Part shown: one piece after another, positions 35,700-46,626 of the stretch | Position numbering within the stretch: the first letter of the stretch is position 1 | Layout of the letters: every line of letters starts with the position of its first letter | Assembly (NCBI GenBank): GCA_946811695.1 | Contig: OX328123.1 | Location: forward strand, 16,032,538-16,096,537 | Reading direction: 5' to 3' | Source of the DNA: Gonocerus acuteangulatus | Lineage: Eukaryota > Arthropoda > Insecta > Hemiptera > Coreidae | Length of the DNA stretch: 64,000 nucleotides | Position numbers and translations under genes: made by a program | The notes under the pieces: model-generated | The model's database searches: none | The model's input: the letters and a program-made list of their open reading frames with translations, nothing else | Told to the model about the DNA's origin: nothing

Positions 35700-36330
35700 A
35701 AAGGTACATAGGTAATATGACACTCCCGTATCAAGACCTACCTGCGTGCCAAGTTTGGTCAAAATAGGTCAAACGGTGTGAGTTTGTATAAGGAACAAAC
35801 GTGCAGACAGACAGCTGAAAGAACTTTTTTACCTAGCCTAGTGCATTCCTCGGACCAAGGCTTACCTGTGTGCCAAGTTTGGTCAAAATCGGTCAAACGA
35901 AGTTAATTTGTGTAAGGAGCAAACATGCAGACAGACAGCTAATAGACGATTTTGACCTAGCCTATGACACTACCCGGATACAGACCTACCTATGTACCAT
36001 GTTTGGTCAAAATCGTGTGGATTTGTATAAGGAATAAACAGGTAAACAGCTGATAGACGATTTTGAACTAGCCTATGACACTCCCCGGATCAAAACCGAC
36101 ATGTGAGTCAAATTTTGTCAAAATCGGCCAAACGGTGTGTATTTGTATAAGGAACAAACAGACAGACAGCTGATAGACAATTTAACCCAGCCTATGATTC
36201 TCCCCGTATCAAGACCCATCTTTGTCCCAAGTTTGGTCAAAATCGGTCAAACGGTACGGATTTGTATAAGGAACAAACATACAGACAGACAGCTGGTATA
36301 AGATTTTGACTGAGCCTATATGCGTCTAAT
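35700..36330. repeat. Degenerate ~118-bp tandem array of the Helitron-type unit
   Basis: About five units with AAGTTTGGTCAAAATCGGTC and TTTGTATAAGGAACAAAC, the same unit as the array in the Helitron at 25484-26656. It is bracketed by two copies of a 95-bp sequence (35600-35690, 36329-36425). No Helitron ends found nearby. Confidence 0.7.
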
Positions 36331-36795
36331 TGTTTCTTAAAACATCAAATATAGGTTCTTCATACCGAGACGATTCATTTGATACCCCACATCATGGGTT
36401 TCGGACGAAATGATGGGTTTCCGAAGGAAGTACAAAACTTCCCCTCCCCCCGCCCCGGAAGCGGAGTCAAACACAACTATTCAGGATTTTTCGATTTTTT
36501 CCTTTAATAACACCCTCATATCTATCATCCTGCAAAATTTCAAGTCTCTAGCATCATGGGAAGTGCCTAATAATTTTGATGAGTCAGTCAGTGAATGAGT
36601 GAGTGAGTGAGTCCTATAAATCCCGATTTTCGATCATATCTAGTAATATTAATACCTGTGTAAATTTTCATAACTTTATCTTTACCCGGTTGAATGTTAT
36701 GAGAGGGTAAAAATCGGCTCTGAAACCTCTTGTAATATACACACAGTATGCTTAGGCCAGAACTTGTTCTGGCGCACTTTCGTGCGCCTAGATAA

Positions 36796-37104
36796 AGAAA
36801 TATGCTAGAAGACCTGAGTTCAAATTCCGAGCAAGCACTAACAATTTTTCCTTCTAGTGTCTTAGTTCATGGGTTGAATTCGTCCTCCCTGACTAGGCCA
36901 ACCAAGCCTTTAATTAATTTATTAATGGGAAACTTTCTGCTAATGACCCAAGCCGTAGAAGCAGCAAAGGGGAAAATCAGGCGGCCGGAGCATACTACTG
37001 ACCACACTATCCCCCTAGTGTTCCGTACAATCAAGAATCAAATACCCCTAAAATATCTTCCCCCCCTGGGCCCTTGTGGCTTGTTACGGGAATGATTTTT
37101 TTCC
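36796..37104 (+). mobile_element. 5'-truncated T2 SINE
   Basis: It begins inside the tRNA head (ATATGCTAGAAGACCTGAGT) and runs to CTTGTTACGGGAATGATT, with body deletions relative to other copies. Confidence 0.75.
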
Positions 37105-37139
37105 ATTTTTCCTCACAACAAAATATCACAGATTAGTTT

Positions 37140-37215
37140 CGAGGGAGTGTTGATTGAGGTTTCACTCATAAAAGAATTTCTGAAAAATGTCTTCAAATCT
37201 TTATCGAATGTACCT
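37140..37215 (+). mobile_element. Family B 5' fragment
   Basis: GAAAAATGTCTTCAAATCTT and TATCGAATGTACC match the start of family B. Confidence 0.6.
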
Positions 37216-37559
37216 TCGAGAGAGCAAAAATTATCCCGCAAAGGTTCATATATACATTGTATGTAGTATCTTTATTGTAACCTTTAATAATACTGAATTT
37301 TCTTTAAAGTCGATAATAAAAAATCAACAACCTAGTGTCTTAGTTCATGGGTTCATCCTGTCCAGACCCCCCCCCCCCCCCCCCCCCTCACCAACTCCTT
37401 TCTTCCTATGTTTCCCTGTATTAACTGTCAGAAATGATCCCGCATTTGTGAGGAATAGTTCTCTATCTTCCCATCGGTAAGCCCATATTGTTATTCTTAT
37501 ATCTAATCTAATATGTAATCTGTTATTCTTATATCTGTTTTCCTAATAATCCAAACACT

Positions 37560-37664
37560 TCTAGAGCACATTGTTCTTCTATATATTATGTTCTAGTATT
37601 TTATGTTTTTGGTCTTTTTCCATATATGTATGTATGTATATATGTATGTGTATTTATGTATGTA

Positions 37665-37715
<51 letters not shown>

Positions 37716-37833
37716 CAGTATTACATCCGTCCTACTTGTTTTTTACAGCCCTGATGAAGGCTTGAAGTTCAAGCCGAAACGTCGGCACAATAAAACCATT
37801 TTTATGATAAAATGTAGTTTTATTAAGCAGCAG
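37560..37833 (+). mobile_element. Penelope-like element terminal repeat with hammerhead-like motif
   Basis: TATG/TA-rich DNA with (TA)n 37668-37713, then TTTTACAGCCCTGATGAAGG, the perfect stem GGCTTGA/TCAAGCC, GAAACGTC and GGC. Such CTGANGA...GAAAC segments are typical of Penelope-like terminal repeats. Confidence 0.65.
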
Positions 37834-38122
37834 TGACCGAACCCCGACAATCCCTACCTTGCATCATCTACGGTCAACGATCTCCTCTCAATGACCGAAC
37901 CCCGACAATCCCTACCTTGCATCATCTACGGTCAACGATCTCCTCTCAATGACCGAACCCCGACAATCCCTACCTTGCATCATCTACGGTCAACGATCTC
38001 CTCTCAATGACCGAACCCCGACAATCCCTACCTTGCATCATCTACGGTCAACGATCTCCTCTCAATGACCGAACCCCGACAATCCCTACCTTGCATCATC
38101 TACGGTCAACCATCTCCTCTCA
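37834..38122 (+). repeat. 58-bp tandem array, 5 units
   Basis: TGACCGAACCCCGACAATCC recurs at 37834, 37892, 37950, 38008 and 38066 with almost no divergence. A single inverted unit occurs at 745-816 inside family A copy 1. Confidence 0.95.
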
Positions 38123-38137
38123 AAAAATCAACAATTT

Positions 38138-38549
38138 TATTTATTTCTTTTATTGTTTTACACAGCTTCCACCGAAGTGATTAGCGGTGACAATATAATT
38201 ATATTATATTGTACAGTAGTTTTCTTTGAAAACTTTTACAAAACTATTTAAATGACTTGATTCTTCCCCTAATAATTCTGATGAATTTCCGACCAACATC
38301 CAAGTTTTCCCTTTCTCTGTAAATTGTTTGCATTCAGCGAGAATTTGTTACAGATAGAGGAGAGTGTTGTCTCATTGAGAAAATTTGGGGGGGGGGGGGG
38401 TAGGGGAGCTCATTTAGTAAATTATAAAGTATCAATTTGCTATGACCTAGTCTCAGTCTGACTAGAACTATTTCTTCTCTCCGGTTTTATCTGCCTGAAT
38501 TTTCCATTACTCTATTTATTTATTTCTATGGTAATGGTTCAGTTCAAAA
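38138..38549 (-). pseudogene. Cys/His-tail non-LTR fragment
   Basis: On the minus strand CTAGTCAGACTGAGACTAGG lies in a frame resembling LVRLRLGHSKL. A poly-G stretch (38387-38400) and frameshifts break it. A TTATTTATTTC tail lies at 38139. Confidence 0.55.
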
Positions 38550-39609
38550 CAAAACACACACATATACATATACATGTATAAGACTATATACTACATATGC
38601 TAGTACGACAACAGAACAGCTGTTACTGTACTGTATCTACTTAATAGTATTATTTTGAATTGCGGTTAATTTAAACTATGATGGCTTAAGTGTTGGGCAA
38701 AACTAACGTTAGTTTTCTCTAACTAAAACTAAACTTATGTTGTATTTTTAGTTTTAGTTTAGTTTTAGATTTGTATAATTTTTAATCATGTGGACTCCGT
38801 TTTTAGTATGGTAAGTAGTTTAGTTTAGTAATAGAGACATAAAGTGATTTTAATTTAGTTTTAGTTTTTAGTTTACTAATTTAGTTTAGCAAAGAACATA
38901 TGTTTGCAAATTACGTGAAAAAGCCACGATGTCTTATTCTTAAACAAGTTCTGTTAGTTTTAATGATTTATTTAATTATCGAAATAACATGATTTATATT
39001 AATTCATGTTATTTTAGTAAAACTAAACTAAACTAAACTAAAGCTTTAATTTAGTTTTTAGTCAATTCCCAAAGATTTAGTTTTAGTTTTAGTTTAGTTA
39101 AAATCCATTAATTAGTATAATTTTAGTTTTAGTTTTGTTTTAGGTTGCAATTTTTAGTTTATTCCAAAAAGTGAATTTAGTTTTAGTTTTTAGTTTTGCC
39201 CAACATTGGATGGCATTCCTTAAATTACTGGAAATAAACTGTGATTTTGTCCCTCATATAGTTTACGCTATACCTGGTGATGGTCCATCCGAGGTAATAA
39301 TATCCCGAACACTTGCACAGCCTTCTCACCCATCAGCATCCCCAGTCAGAACACTTTTTGATAATGCTCTAAGTTATTTAAGTTAAATATCTAGGTTATT
39401 TGTTTCTTGACAATGGTCCAGAGCGCCCAAGTGTCAAGAAATATTATACTTTGAATATTTATCAATTGATGTGTAACATATAGTAAGGCGGGAACCATGC
39501 TATAATAAACTGCAAACAATTATATAGTAGCGTTAATTTTGATGATACATTATTTAACGCAATAAAGTAACTACTTATTTGCCGTGACGAAGCACGGGTA
39601 TTCAGCTAG
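38550..39609 (+). mobile_element. Helitron 3' part, split by a hAT MITE
   Basis: The 3' end TTTGCCGTGACGAAGCACGG, then GTATTCAGCTAG before T, has a CCGTG/CACGG hairpin 11 nt from CTAG. The body matches the Helitron at 48954-50106. The 5' end is not clearly seen, so the left boundary is approximate. Confidence 0.75.
38688..39208. mobile_element. hAT-type MITE with target duplication
   Basis: AAGTGTTGGGCAAAACTA at the left and TAGTTTTGCCCAACATTG at the right are inverted repeats. Flanks GATGGCTT (38680-38687) and GATGGCAT (39209-39216) form the 8-bp duplication. The related Helitron at 49235 keeps the empty site (ATGATGGTAGAC). The 521-bp interior is made of TTTTAGTTT-type motifs. Confidence 0.9.
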
Positions 39610-39611
39610 TA

Positions 39612-39992
39612 TATATAAAGCAGTCTTCCTTTATTTTTTTTATTTATTTTTTTTTATTTTTTTTTTTACGGCGCATCTACATCTAGGTCATTAGCCCCGA
39701 CATCCAGGGTGCAGCGAGGAATTTTACCAGCGAGCCGTGGGATGATAAAATTCCTGCCGGAGGTGGGGAATCGAACCCACCATCTCCCGCTTATGAATCC
39801 AAGGCGCTAGCCATTAGACCACGGGAGACCCCTCTTCCTTTATTGTACTACTTTATTTATAGGCCCGACATGTTTCGTGCATCTTTTCTTTGCACCTCTT
39901 CTGGGGCACTTCTACAACAAAATATCATTTTTTTGAAATCCAAACAAACAATTTTCCATTATATTAAAGCTAACAATATGATCTATGGAATG
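39612..39992 (-). mobile_element. Penelope-like terminal fragment (inverted partner of 43068-43232)
   Basis: Without the SINE, it is an inverted copy of 43068-43232: GGCCCGACATGTTTCGTGC, GCACCTCTTCTGGGGCACTT, AATCCAAACAAACAATTTTC. It contains the same hammerhead-like core on the minus strand. Confidence 0.75.
39634..39832 (-). mobile_element. T1 SINE inserted in a Penelope-like fragment
   Basis: A poly(T)-rich tail, the common tail, and the head GGGGTCTCCCGTGGTCTAATGG on the minus strand. TCTTCCTTTA duplicates at 39624-39633 and 39833-39842. Confidence 0.9.
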
Positions 39993-40219
39993 TTCCACAA
40001 AATGCATTAAAACATCATAAATTTTCCAGAAATGTTACCCCTACCCTAAATATTTCAGTAATTATAGCTAAATTATATATTTTTTAGCGCGGTTCCTCCC
40101 TCCCCCATAGGGAGGAACCCCGCTTATAGGGTTGATACAATGAAACAATCCGGAAGTGCCGACTAGAAAATTTCGCGTTTCAGAACCCCTAGAGACCGAA
40201 AATAACGGTGGTTAAAATT

Positions 40220-40300
<81 letters not shown>

Positions 40301-40920
40301 TTGTCTGTTCGCTCATTTCTGGCTTCCCTGATGGTCCGATTTTGATGAAATTTGGTACAAAAATCCGTCGTACAATTTGAAAGGTCAAGTTCGTTAACCA
40401 GCAGAATCCGCCCACTGGAAGATGGCGTTTGGGGCGAAATTCGCGCAAAAAAAATCGTAACGCTTACGTTTTTGAGTTCATAAGCTTGTAAGTACTCGTT
40501 TTATAGGCTTCTTGGGCTAGGAAAACGAATGGAACCATTTTCAATGCGATAGCTTTAACCGTTTTCGAGAAAACTGAAAAAATAATTTTTGAATGCCGTT
40601 TTTGGTTTGGGTACTTAGAGTCATGGGATTCAGTTGAAACATTTACTGCATGTTCTACTTTCATTAAAACTAATATGTTGAAATTTTGGTTCCGTTTGGA
40701 GTTAAGGAAGGGTTAGAATAAAATATTTTATTAACAGGCATAAAAAGGTTTTGGTAACTTTGTATACTTTCCTTAATATCTCGAAAAAGGTTGAGAATTT
40801 TGGGAAACGGAAGGATACCATTAGAAAGCTTACTAAATGCTCTACAAAAAAGGTTCTAATGAAAGTTTTGATTAGGCTATGTCAATCGGAGAAATAAGTG
40901 CTTAAACTTTGAAGTAATGT

Positions 40921-41012
40921 CAGCTTTGGATTTGTCGATTTCCTTCAAATGTCTTGAAACTGTCGAGGCTCTTAATCCGAGTTCTTTGGCATATTCCCTA
41001 GTGTTTTTAATT
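40921..41012 (-). pseudogene. Possible Tc1/mariner transposase helix-turn-helix remnant
   Basis: The minus-strand frame reads TREYAKELGLRASTVSRHLK, then EIDKSKAD, like the second DNA-binding helix-turn-helix of mariner transposases. No flanking transposase sequence was found, so this is tentative. Confidence 0.4.
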
Positions 41013-42137
41013 GCTTATAGTAGTCAAATGTATTTGTCAATAAAACAGGATACGTATAATTAGAATCAATATTTTGTTTGTTAGAATTCGAAGATGCCGT
41101 ATGAATATCTAGATTACAGTACTGGTGTTGATTTCGTTCTTTAGAATTATTCTTGGTATTCCCTATTTTCATCTGTTACCCATAGTTTTTTATTGTTAGT
41201 AGGTTTTTCTTATTGATTATAGAATATAAATCTATTTGGCTATAAAGCAGGATACGTAAAATTAATGACAATATTTCGGAGATTTCTGAGCGAAATACTT
41301 TTAAGATTTTCTACCACCACGAACGGCTTTTTTCCTCTATTTTTATCCACTAGATAGGCTTTATTTTGCATATTATTCTATATAAGTTTTATTCAGCAGG
41401 GGATTCTGATGAAATGTCGTGTTTTTGCTGTGGATTTTAAATACGATGTATCTAAGATTGGATAACATTAGCGAGTCTACATAGTTAAGAACCGACGACG
41501 GAGGATTACTTCTTGCTATGATTTAGTCTACATATGTATATTAAGTCCTAAATCCAAAAAATAAACTTCACAACGGTTAGATACTATGAGCGTATATGGC
41601 CGTTCAATGCCCGTAGAACACAAGGGGGCCGCAGGAAATTTACCTGCTAAGAGTTAATCCTCAAGAGCTGTAAATATACCCCAGGTATCTGCCGACACAA
41701 ATACAAAGCCTAGGCGGAGAGCACCCCAAAAACACAGATCCAAAAATAGGTTATATACTAAATATTCATAAAGACTACTTAGTTGTAAACCGATTCATCA
41801 ATTAGCAATCAATAATTTTCAACAAAGGTTATATACTAAATATTGATAAAAAGTATTTAATTAGAAGAAAATCAATATTCCACAAGACTTGTTTTTGGTC
41901 CATTTGTGTCTACTCCATAGACTTAATTAGGTATATTATTCTATTGTAGTTGGGCAACTAAACTTTGTTTTATTTTGTTAAATAAAGTTTTTTTTTTTTT
42001 TACTTGTTATTCGTCAAGACTTTTATTTGTCCTTGTGTATTTACTAGATACGTTTTATTCGGCATATTATTCTATATAGGCTATATTAGGCAGGGTATTC
42101 TATTCAATCTTGTGTACTTCTTCTTGATCCTTCTGTA

Positions 42138-42390
42138 CATGGGCGTATATAAAAACAATTTCGGGGGGGGGGGGCTGAGACCATTTCCAGGGTATGGAAT
42201 ACTAAATATTTAGAGCTTGGAATAGTTTTAGGCAACTAAAACGCTATTGCACGTAAAATAAAATATGTTTTATGAACTAAGAGATCTTATTTAATTTATT
42301 TTTAAGGGTTTTACGAGAAGTTTTTATCATCAATTCAAAATTTCGGGAGGGGCTGCAGCCCCCTCAGCCCCCCCCTCATATACGCCCATG
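42138..42390. mobile_element. hAT-type MITE with perfect 8-bp duplication
   Basis: Ends CATGGGCGTATAT and ATATACGCCCATG, with a G-rich and a C-rich block just inside. CTTCTGTA is repeated exactly at 42130-42137 and 42391-42398. 253 bp, non-coding. Confidence 0.92.
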
Positions 42391-42831
42391 CTTCTGTATC
42401 CTCTAGAAAGGCTTTATTAGGCCTATTTTGTATTGATTTATAGAGCTTTGCTTTAGAATGAGAGCCAGATTCTGTAATTTCCGATTCTGTGTAAAAGTTA
42501 GCTACTGTCGGTGTCCCTGACGCCTTAATACCACTTTTATTCGAGATGTTCGAGAGGATTTTGACAATTTTCACGAGATATATAAAAAAAATAAGTTTAT
42601 TTCTTTTCTAAGCTTATCAAATGGCACTAGGGACATGAACGGAACCGCGCTAAGATGCTGCAGTTCCTGCGAGTCGGACTTTATAAAAAGGTTTTGAGTC
42701 CTACCTTGCTAGTTAGTCCTCTCATTACCATGTACTCCCTCTGGAGTCTGGCTTAATACTAACAATGTAAGTGGATTGCCAAAATTAACTCGTTAAGTCT
42801 ACTCGTCAAACATTTTTTAAAATGTTGGGTA

Positions 42832-43056
42832 TTAATCTATTATTCCATGGAAAATTTGGTGTACATTTTTCAGATCCGTTCTTTTATTCACAGCTATTTT
42901 CGAATTTTTTAAAATATAAATATTTTCTTTGATTTTTCTTTTCAGCGTATTTCTTTCATTGTTTAATATTTTTACTTCTTTAAAATTGAATCTGTGCTTT
43001 TTTGATATTGCATGATCCGTCAATGCTGTACCGTTCTCTTGTGTGTCAATGCTCAT
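42832..43056 (-). pseudogene. C-terminal fragment of a Penelope-like element polyprotein (GIY-YIG tail)
   Basis: 74 codons: TALTDHAISKKHRFNFKEVK, then ILNNERNTLKRKIKENIYI and a tail with NKRTDLKNVHQIFHGII. This matches the end of the endonuclease part of Penelope-like proteins. The reverse transcriptase and the GIY-YIG motif are missing. A terminal repeat in opposite orientation adjoins it, an arrangement common in Penelope-like copies. Confidence 0.75.
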
Positions 43057-43067
43057 TACGTGCTGTA

Positions 43068-43232
43068 TAATTCTTGTTTATTGTTAGCTTTAATATAATG
43101 GAAAATTGTTTGTTTGGATTTCAAAAAAATGATATTTTGTTGTAGAAGTGCCCCTGAAGAGGTGCGAAGAAAAGACGCACGAAACATGTCGGGCCCAATA
43201 AATAAAGTAGTATAATAAAGGAAGACTGCTTT
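43068..43232 (+). mobile_element. Penelope-like terminal repeat with hammerhead-like motif
   Basis: CCCCTGAAGAGGTGCGAAGA, then CGCACGAAACATGTCGGGCC. The stem is GTGCG/CGCAC, and GCCC before the core can pair with GGGC after it. It is followed by AATAAATAAAG. Inverted copy at 39612-39992. Confidence 0.7.
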
Positions 43233-43294
43233 AACGACCACATGCCTCCTAAGATCAAAAAGAATTTAGATATTTTGGGTCATCAACAAGAATA

Positions 43295-43299
<5 letters not shown>

Positions 43300-43350
<51 letters not shown>
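43300..43350. repeat. (TA)n microsatellite
   Basis: A pure TA tract with the same short flank (TATTTTGGGT) on both sides. Confidence 0.9.
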
Positions 43351-43354
<4 letters not shown>

Positions 43355-43802
43355 TTGGGTGTTTGTAATTATATAATTTTGATTAAAGTTAAATTATTTA
43401 TTATATCATCAATTTGAAATATATAAATGAAGATGGGATTTAAAAAATGCTGCAATGAAGAACGTGTAATGAAGCGTCGTGAAATGAAAGTGTCTGAAGG
43501 ATAAAAGGCAATCCAGCAGAGCTCTCCATTGTGGCCTATCCTAAGCCTTTCACAACTACTCCAACTCATCTTGGAGACCGTTTGTTCCCGGGATTAGGGC
43601 CCCCTAGATTCACTAACGTGGTGGGACACTTGAAGGATTATAAGCTTTTGTAGGCCATGCTACTTGGAGGAGAATGTTAAAATGAAAAGTAACATATTAA
43701 TTTAGAAAAATAGCTCTCTAATTTTGGATATTAATGAGTGGTTCTGTAACCCGGAGAAAGATGTTTCACCAAAACTGATGTTATACAGACTACTTAAAGA
43801 AA

Positions 43803-43910
43803 CGTCCGACTCACAGGAGCTGCGTCATCTTAGCGCGGTTCCGTTCGTATCCCTTGAGTCATTTGGAAAGCTTAGAATGGAAAGAGGTAATCAAAAATCG
43901 GTTTGTCGTA
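43803..43910 (+). mobile_element. Family A 5' fragment
   Basis: GTCCGACTCACAGGAGCTGC, then TTAGCGCGGTTCCGTTCGTA and TCATTTGGAAAGCTTAGAAT. It intermixes the family A and B terminal variants (GGAGCTGC). Confidence 0.7.
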
Positions 43911-44626
43911 AAAAATGTAAACCCATGTAAAAATGTAAAATGGAGTATCATATTGAAGCAAGATGTAAGCCACCACACCAAGAAACAGAGCATCCCAAGC
44001 GGAAATTGCTCCGTTTAAGTACATATTTCTCCAAGTAAGATCGCTCTTTAAACAATCGCATAAGAATCTCGTTTTTAGGAAATTTAATGAGTTTTCGCTA
44101 GAATCTCTACTATTAATACCATTGCATAACCTTTGGCGAGATATTAACACATTCGCTGCGGGTGTCATTACGGAAGGACACTAGAGAACCTACCCGCTTA
44201 CAAGTGTCCCTTCGGAAGGACATTCCTCCATTACTTTTCCCTTTAAATTCAAAAGGCTAGTAAATGGAGGGGATTCACTTTTACAGCTCCAGGTAAAGTC
44301 AGTTACCTTCAGTATTGTTTGGGCTTTCCAACAGTGTTTCCGTTTTCAAATCGGTTAACTGGAAGATGGTTTATGATTTTTTTATTAAAAAAAAAAATGA
44401 CTACATGAAAAATTCCAACAAAAATGCACCCGATACGTATGACAGCCACAGCGAACGTTTTAAAGAAAATATCCAAACATTCCTAAAAAAAAATCTAGTT
44501 TGTTTTCCATTAACCTCGACCGGGATGGCCTTGGAAATAGCATTTGTGTATTTTCTAAGGTCAAGTTCGTTAGCCAGCAGAATCCGTTCACTGTTGGTGC
44601 TACTGTTCAATGTTAGTTGAGCCCGG

Positions 44627-45698
44627 TTAGGCAGATTCAGTTCTAAGTCTCAGTTAAGTATCTCGGAGTCAACTATAGGAACCATGGTACCGAGATGCCT
44701 GAAGCTGAAATCGGAGCGGCGCTTCTGAAGATTGGGAAAGCACCCCTCAAGCCGGAGCAGAGGCTGACCGCCCTTAGATAACACCTTCTTCGGTACGTGC
44801 ACAGGCTGGTGCTTGGTGGCTCCTCCCGTGAAGCATTAATAAAGTTCGATGTAAAGGTTAGAGGAGCTGGCTGACATTGCCAAAGGATATCCCTGTCGGA
44901 TATTTCTATGCCTCGTGCTCTTATGGAGGCTTGGGTGTGCTCTGCATGACGTTTGGTCTGGCCGCAGCAAGGACAGCTTTTCGTTCGGTAGGCGTTTCCA
45001 AATGTCTACGGAAAGCGTGGGAGGCCCTGGTCAGGCAGAGTTTAGTACAAGATGACTCCTGGTGCCCTGAGGTTAGAAAGCGTTGGTGGACTTAGAGACT
45101 CTATTTGTCCAACGACGGAGCAGGACTAAAGGAATCCTCTGCTTTTAGGGCAACAGCTTATTAGATCAATGACGGAGCTGGGACCACTTCTGGTCGTCCA
45201 GTGCGTTCGTATCCACATAAATTCTCTTCCGACCACGGTGAAAACGACTAGAGGTCGGCAAGAGGGTCGGATAATAACTTGTAGGGCGGGTTGCCTGGAA
45301 GATGAGACCAGTACGCTGTCTTAAGAAATGTTATGTTTCCTGGGGAGGAGGTGGGTGATGGATGTGCTGGGTTGAGTCTTAGCCAGGGGTGAGTTCGAGG
45401 TTTTGATCGAGACAGTCATGAGAGCAGATAGCCGTCGATGGAAGCGCGATATAATTGTGCAAAAGGTGATGAAGTGACTATTGTTGACGCACAAATTATT
45501 AACGGGATTACCGATCTGGATTTGTTGCACCGGGAGAAGTGTCGGAAGTATGGGGCAATCGTGCGTTTGCGAGAGGGCGAATTTGGACGAGAACACAGTA
45601 GCTCCTCCTCCGATCTCCTGCTGCATGATAAGATAGTAATATTTTATAGAAAACGTAATTATAGTAAGAATTGGCATGAAGAGGTACCTGAGCAGTAA
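44627..45698 (+). pseudogene. R2-clade non-LTR retrotransposon relic (RT end and REL endonuclease)
   Basis: The frame from about 44653 reads VKYLGVNYRNHG and KAPLKPEQRLTALR, then a stop, then GGSSREALIKFDVKVRGAG. After a frame shift comes LPKDIPVGYFYASCSYGGLG (44876 on). At 45438-45698 KGDEVTIVDAQIINGITDLD and HREKCRKYGAIV follow. This order (thumb block ending GGLG, then a restriction-like endonuclease with VD.Q and a K..KY helix) is that of R2/NeSL-type proteins. Frameshifts and stops show it is dead. No 28S rDNA target was seen in the flanks. Confidence 0.8.
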
Positions 45699-45845
45699 TC
45701 AAAAAATTCAAATTCAACAAAAACTCATTTTTATGACACTATGTTGTTAGGATCTATCCGTTGTCCTTAGGGCAACACATTAGATTCATCGTGATTTTCA
45801 TTCTTGGGCATGTTGACAAATATTTTTACCAAGGATAATGCTTAA

Positions 45846-45908
45846 GAAGAGTGTCAACCCACAGATAGCCCGTCGCTAACTTCCCAAATTTCGGTGCATT
45901 ATAAAAGA
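45846..45908 (+). mobile_element. Degenerate shared SINE tail
   Basis: CACAGATAGCCCGTCGCTAA and GTGCATTATAAAAG correspond to the end of the 5S-SINE, heavily mutated and headless. Confidence 0.5.
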
Positions 45909-46618
45909 AAAAAATAAATAAATGATTTGCTAGCAAGAGTGATATCTTTCTTTTTACCTAAATGATGAAGGATGAATCTTAAAATTAATCAATTGAACGA
46001 TTTTTTTGTTTTACAAAAATTGAAAAGAAGATGTAGGTAAGTTTTTATAAATCTGCCCAGAGAGGTATTATAGAGTCTATAAGAAGAGGAAGGAGAGGAG
46101 CCATCTTATAGAATGTGTTGACCCATCTGGAAAGGGTGTTGTTTACCCATATCGAGAGCTCCATCATCTTGCTCTGGTCTGTCAATAGAGTGACTAAGTT
46201 CACCCTTCACGCATAGGCAAATTGAAAAACATAATGTCATAACAATTTCCATTATAATTGCTAATATATTTTGCAATCCTTTTATAAATAACTCATTTTA
46301 TGAGACATTTAGATTAGGGTACTTTTCCCTGAAGGAATCCAGGAATCCTCAACATCAATCAATCAACTGATTTTTTTTAAATTTCTTGTTATCTGGAACT
46401 CAGCATACAATATTTTTAATTTGACTGAGCACTAATGATTTCATTAAAACAAACTAGGATTTACAGTTGAATTCCACTTTACAATGTAAATAGTGGTCTT
46501 GTTGATTTTTTAATACGCGAAGTATTGTAACGTAAAACTATACAAAGAAATGAAGTAATTTTATAAACCTAAGTATGTGGAAGTAGCTGTCAAATCGCAG
46601 TAGTATTAGAACAAAAGA
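45909..46618. other. Unassigned AT-rich DNA
   Basis: Nothing recognised. Confidence 0.5.
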
Positions 46619-46626
46619 ATCATTAC

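Larger units (their letters stand above)
40081..42683 (-). mobile_element. Family A repeat copy 3 with nested insertions
   Basis: It starts TTTTTAGCGCGGTTCCTCCC and ends GGAACCGCGCTAAGATGCTG, then CAGTTCCTGCGAGTCGGACT. (TA)n tracts lie at 40222-40304 and the interior matches copies 1 and 2 to about 40920. The remainder to 42560 is foreign and includes a transposase-like remnant and the hAT MITE 42138-42390. Confidence 0.75.
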
